DNA of 50,279 nucleotides from Cochliopodium minus (Eukaryota > Discosea > Himatismenida > Cochliopodiidae), in contig JAMYWO010000176.1 in the NCBI GenBank assembly GCA_024220525.1, positions 36,664 to 86,942 on the forward strand. Direction: 5' to 3'. Positions 46,253 to 50,279 of this stretch are shown one piece after another. Position 1 is the stretch's first letter. Each line of letters opens with the position of its first letter. Made by a program: the position numbers and the translations under genes. The notes below the pieces were generated by a model. It worked only from the letters and a program-made list of their open reading frames with translations. It did not search any database and was not told where the DNA came from.

Positions 46253-46508
46253 TTTCTTTATTGATTTTTTTTGTTGTTTTTTAATTTTTTTCGATTTTTT
46301 TTTTTTATTTTTTTGTATAAAATTCTGCTTGAATTTATTGTTTTTGATGAATTCACTGTTATATTCCTTCCTATACCTCAAAAGTTATACTTTTAAATTA
46401 CTGTAATTTTAATTCAAAGCAGAATTTCTTTAATTTTTTTATTACAATAAAATATAAAAAAAAATAATATGAAGTTCATATTTCAACTGAAAGAATTAAT
46501 GAAAAGAA

Positions 46509-47571
46509 TTATATCAAGAATGGGATGATTGCTTTTCTATTTTTGGGGTAATTATCAAATTTTTGGAGATACCATTTGTGATGGGAAATAGCACGTGGAA
46601 CGAGATTCGCAAAAGTATAGCAAGCAAAGGAGAAAGAAGCAGTGTTCCAACAAGCAATAGAAAACCCTAGCCATTCAACAACTTCTCCGAAATAGTTTGC
46701 AACAGAAACATATTCAAAAAAACCTCCTCTTGGTATCTTATATTCTTTTTCTCCTTTATAGAGAGTGTTATAATATTAAAGTGTGTGAAAAGAAATTTTA
46801 TCTTCATTTTTTTACCTTCTTTTCTCAAGTTTCTCAACCTATCGTCTGATTGAATATTGATTATCATTCCAGATACCCATAATAATACTCCAATAATGAA
46901 TCTTGGGTCATAGAACCAATCTTTTGGGTAAGTTGAATTCGATCCTAATGCACCTGTTTTGAAAAAAGAGAGATCAAATGTTATAAAAAGAATTCGGAGT
47001 TATTTAAAATAAAGATCCCGCATTTACCTGATTGTGCAACAGAATTTAATGATGTAAAAGAAAATGCCATCAACGAAATTCCTATTGGCATTGGATTACC
47101 AGGTTTAATTTTGAAGGGATAAATCAACACTCTGTTGATATAGTGGATGATAAACAAAGAAAATAAAACGATATTCACTATATTATCGTTATATCCTCTT
47201 TTCCCATAATATATGAAAAGTGGAATAGCAAAGATCAAATTGGGTGATTCCATTATTATCCAAGCTAAAAAATTGTTTTGACATATTTCGTCAGATATTC
47301 GATATTGAAAGAAAAATAAAATTGAATGTTATTTTTTTACATAATCTTGCATTAATATGAGGACCTTATTTGATCAAAAATTAGATTCAACAATACCATC
47401 CAAATTTTTGATTTGATTTTTTTTAATACCATAAGCATATGATTTTTGATTTGTATGTTTTCCAAATGGAGCAATCACAAAAAATAATGAAATGAATACA
47501 GGAACACTGCAGAACCAATTTATCAATTCAGCAATATAGTAATGTTTATATATCATTGAAATGTAAGACAT
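46509..47571 (-). CDS. Steroid 5-alpha-reductase family enzyme (SRD5A-like)
   Basis: Four exons: 47571-47430, 47264-47028, 46953-46816 and 46753-46509; 762 nt, 253 aa (human SRD5A1 259). It is polytopic, with hydrophobic helices throughout. Conserved pieces: APFGKHTNQKS, WIIMESPNLIFAIPLF, HYINRVLIYPF, SDDRLRNLRKEG, YKIPRGGFFEYVSVANYFGE, VVEWLGFSIACW and the C-terminal signature HHKWYLQKFDNYPKNRKAII followed by PFLI. The NADPH-binding Asn/Asp/Arg pattern and the invariant C-terminal H-x-W-Y...YPK-x-RKAIIPF are intact. Family members reduce a 4-ene bond of steroids with NADPH in the ER. The substrate in a protist is unknown, perhaps a sterol intermediate. Tail-to-head with the Ras gene on the same strand. 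Confidence 0.93.
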
Positions 47572-47734
47572 TTTTTTTTATTTTTTTGAAAAGAATTTGG
47601 ATTTGAATCAAAAATTTAACCATATCCTATGGCAGAGTGATCTTCTAAAATCCTTCACAATCAAAAATTGCATCAAAAAATTTTAATAATAAAAAAAAAA
47701 ATTGAGAGTATACAAAGAAACAAAAACTTTAAAA

Positions 47735-50162
47735 ATGAATGAACAGTTTAATTTCTTTGGATTTGAAGAGTTTACGTTTGATAATATCGAATTTAACCAA
47801 AATAATTCACCAGGATTAAATAGGAACAACATAAACAATAATAATATGAATAATAACAATAATAATAACAATAATATGAACAATATGCCAAATAACTTTC
47901 AAAATAATCAGAATTTTAATCTGCAACAAAATTTTCAAAATAATCAGCAAAATATGTTCAATAATAATCAACAAAACCAAGAAATTAAATTCAATCCAAA
48001 TGGATTTCAAACAAATCCAAATAATAATCAAAATAACAACATGTTTCAAAATGTTGAAATAAAAATTGAAAACCCAAACGATAGCCCTTTTAATAGTCTG
48101 AGTGATGAGGTTAGTGATGAATGGGGATCTATGGATAATCAAGATAGTACACCAATCCAAGAAATATCCGTACCATTTGGTGCCCTACAGATTGTTATGG
48201 ATCAAAAGTATATTAATTTTTAAAAATTATACTTCTTATGCCAATCTTATTCTTAATCTTATTGCATTTTATAATTTTGGCAAAAAAAATATATTTTTTT
48301 TATAAACTCTTAATAGTGAGTATACGAATATTTTACACTTGATCATTCTATTTTAATTCAATTTCAACTTCTATCCATAATAATTTATTATCATCTCCAA
48401 AACTAAAATCTAAAAATATCTTATTAATGTACATCGGGCTTTCCCATTTATTATAATCAAATCTTATCTGATCATATTTTTCTATCAAAGGACCATAATC
48501 GAGTCGATATCTTTATGTTCTCAGAAAATCCAGCATCTCCTCAAAAATGGGATGGAATTTTTCGAAAAGGAATTGAAAGCGATCCTCCAAGTACAACAAA
48601 ATCTCAAGTTTCCCATCCGCGATGAAAAGGCGATGCAATTCTGCCAAAATCTCCTGAATGCCCAGAACAATCTCAAAAATCAATTGGATACCTGCATCAA
48701 CGAGATAGATACCATCCTTCGATCTGTCATCTTGACATCCCCTTTGTTAATCACCGCAGAGAAGCTCGAAAAAGAGTTTAGGGTGTTTTTGGAGCAGCTT
48801 AATCTTTGGAAATATGAATTGCAACAATTCATGAATCCCAAAACTAATCCTGAGACTATCCCTTGGTAAAAAAAAAAAATAATATCATTTTTTTTTTAAA
48901 GGAGGATCTATTCTTTTTGAATATATTTTTATTTTCAATTTATTTTCAATTGAATTTCAAAAATTCCTCAAAAATTTATCTTTTCAATAGAATATCATCT
49001 TAAATATAATCTTGATGCGGAAAAATTTATTCTCCCTTCAAATTAATCATTTAATAAAAATTTTAATATCTTTTTCTATTATTCATTTATTTATTTTTAT
49101 TGAAATAGTATTGCCAAGTTTGTGATATTACAACAACCTTATCCCAAACCCACCAAACAAGGAACTATCGAAGAATTAACTAAGATAAGACTTTTGTGTG
49201 GCGCCCAAACGGGAATAAGGCCTAGTGGGAACGCAACAGCGACTATGGTCTATGAAAATCAACAAAAGAAAAAATCACAAACTGTAATTATAAATTATTT
49301 CAATATTTTTCTATTCTTTTTTTCAACATTTGAATTATTTTTAATTTTTTTTCATTTTTTATTTTTTTGATTTTTTACATTTTATTTTTCTTATATTTTT
49401 TCAATTTATTTTAAATCTAATGAAAATCTTTTTTGATAAAAATATTCATAAACAATTTTTATTATGTAATTGTTTTTTTTGTAGACCACAATCCAAAATA
49501 ATTCAGCTCAAATGAGAAATGATGGGATAGTCGAATTTAAAGAGATGCAATTTCCAAGCGGGACAAGGCTCAAAGTGGTGAGACTCAAGTTTTCCGTTTC
49601 GATCGACTACAAACAAGCCAACCAAGTTAAAAAGGCAGAAGTGGAAAGTGGTCTCACTGAGCCTTTCATTATCATCACAAATGAAAATCAATATGGAGAA
49701 TGTTATGGTCATTTATTAAGAATGTGTAAAAAAATTTTTTTAAATTTTTTTTTATTTTTTACAATAGTCTTTTTTTTATTTTTATTTTTATTTCTTTAAT
49801 TCTTTATTTTTTTCTCATTTATTTATTGTTTCTTATTTTATTCCAGAAAATTTCAGATTTTTTTTTTGTTTTTTTTTTCCAAAGAATTTCAAAAATTTTT
49901 TCACGATTTATTTTTAATTCTGCAATTTTAATAAACATTTGTATGATTCTAAAAATTTTTTTCCAATAAAGTCATTTTTAAATCTACAAACGAGGTCCCT
50001 TGGCAGTACATAGCTAACAAAATTCAAATAGTATATTTACACGCAACTAGGCAATCCCTAATGAACCCCACTCGTCCTCTCTCCTTTTCCGACTTTATGT
50101 ATATGCATTTGAAACTAAGAAATAAGGCGAATGTCACTTCTGAAGATTTTAATATATTTTGG
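47735..50162 (+). CDS. STAT-family transcription factor, 3' truncated by the window
   Basis: Five exons are visible: 47735-48207, 48491-48865, 49109-49283, 49485-49725 and 49972-50162, 485 aa so far with all phases closed. An Asn/Gln-rich N-terminus (to about residue 110) is followed by a coiled coil (KTIIESISLCSQKIQHLLKN). Next come the beta-rich DNA-binding domain (FVILQQPYPKPTKQG, IRLLCGAQTGIRPSG, FPSGTRLKVVRLKFSV, EPFIIITNENQYGECYGHLL) and the linker domain (VPWQYIANKIQIVYLHATRQ, LSFSDFMYMH, EDFNIFW). The linker phrases correspond to the PVVVISN...WASILWYN and FPFWLW stretches of animal STATs. The SH2 domain and tyrosine tail must lie beyond the window. Such STATs dimerise through SH2-phosphotyrosine and enter the nucleus; dictyostelid STATs have the same Asn-rich start. 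Intron 1 (283 nt) is long. The last donor seen is GTCAAA. Confidence 0.88.
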
Positions 50163-50208
50163 GTCAAAAATTTTTTTTTTCAATTTTTTTTATTTTTGTT
50201 TATTTATT

Positions 50209-50279
50209 TTTTATTTTTTTATTTTTTTATTTTTTTATTTTTTTATTTTTTTATTTTTTTATTTTTTTATTTTTTTATT
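50209..50279. repeat. 8-nt microsatellite at the window end
   Basis: A run of at least seven copies of ATTTTTTT inside the intron that follows exon 5 of the STAT gene; it runs into the window edge, so its length is unknown. Confidence 0.85.

Noticed and set aside
46199-46381. Upstream in-frame ATG extending the Ras protein
   Set aside because: It would add a ~43-residue Lys/Asn-rich leader from poly-A DNA; the ATG at 46252 gives the normal distance to the P-loop.

Overview
The window is nuclear DNA from an AT-rich, intron-dense eukaryote, most likely an amoebozoan. The evidence is a STAT-family transcription factor with a poly-asparagine N-terminus (outside animals such STATs are known mainly from dictyostelids and relatives), very AT-rich introns of mostly 50-100 nt, homopolymer-filled intergenic DNA, standard stop codons (TAA and TGA both close genes) and bacterivore-like gene content. 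I could splice 17 loci by eye. For 16 the summed exon lengths are in frame from start or window edge to stop or window edge; the exception is the first RCC1 gene, whose 3' end is disturbed. No retroelement, transposon, CRISPR array, tRNA or rRNA was recognised.

Layout. 1-2441 (+): 5'-truncated RCC1-repeat gene. 2748-7926 (-): importin-beta family receptor of the transportin-3/importin-13 type. 8091-12097 (-) and 13337-16698 (+): head-to-head paralogous pair of unknown, low-complexity, probably nuclear proteins with a base-identical 578-bp 3' end. 16835-20715 (-): 14-exon gene for a secreted bacterial-type D-Ala-D-Ala carboxypeptidase (peptidase S13/PBP4). 20866-22099 (-): 3-ketoacyl-CoA reductase-like SDR. 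22344-23890 (+): DHHC palmitoyltransferase. 24009-24610 (+): small membrane protein. 24947-27264 (+): OSGEP/Kae1. 27457-29040 (-): ankyrin-like protein. 29893-29969 (-): ribosomal protein eL41, a 25-aa protein with its ATG split by an intron. 30517-34565 (+): CRAL-TRIO/Sec14 domain fused to a long charged tail. 34716-36788 and 37113-39336 (-): tandem RCC1-repeat genes. 39830-40875 (-): RING/TRAF-like coiled-coil protein. 41054-42184 (-): SPAG7-like R3H protein. 42750-44501 (+): intronless SNW1/SKIP. 44659-45095 (-): LAMTOR5. 45397-46252 (-): Ras GTPase. 46509-47571 (-): steroid 5-alpha-reductase-like enzyme. 47735-50162 (+): STAT, cut by the window end.

The genes do not form one pathway. Themes are nucleocytoplasmic transport, splicing and tRNA modification (transportin-3-like, SNW1, OSGEP), membrane/lipid enzymes (KAR-like SDR, 5-alpha-reductase-like, DHHC, CRAL-TRIO), and signalling (Ras, LAMTOR5, STAT). 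The points most worth following up are the inverted paralog pair with its exactly homogenised C-terminal block, the intron-rich S13 peptidase with intact catalytic motifs, the 8-nt microexon that carries the catalytic cysteine of the DHHC enzyme, and three phase-supported GC-AG introns.
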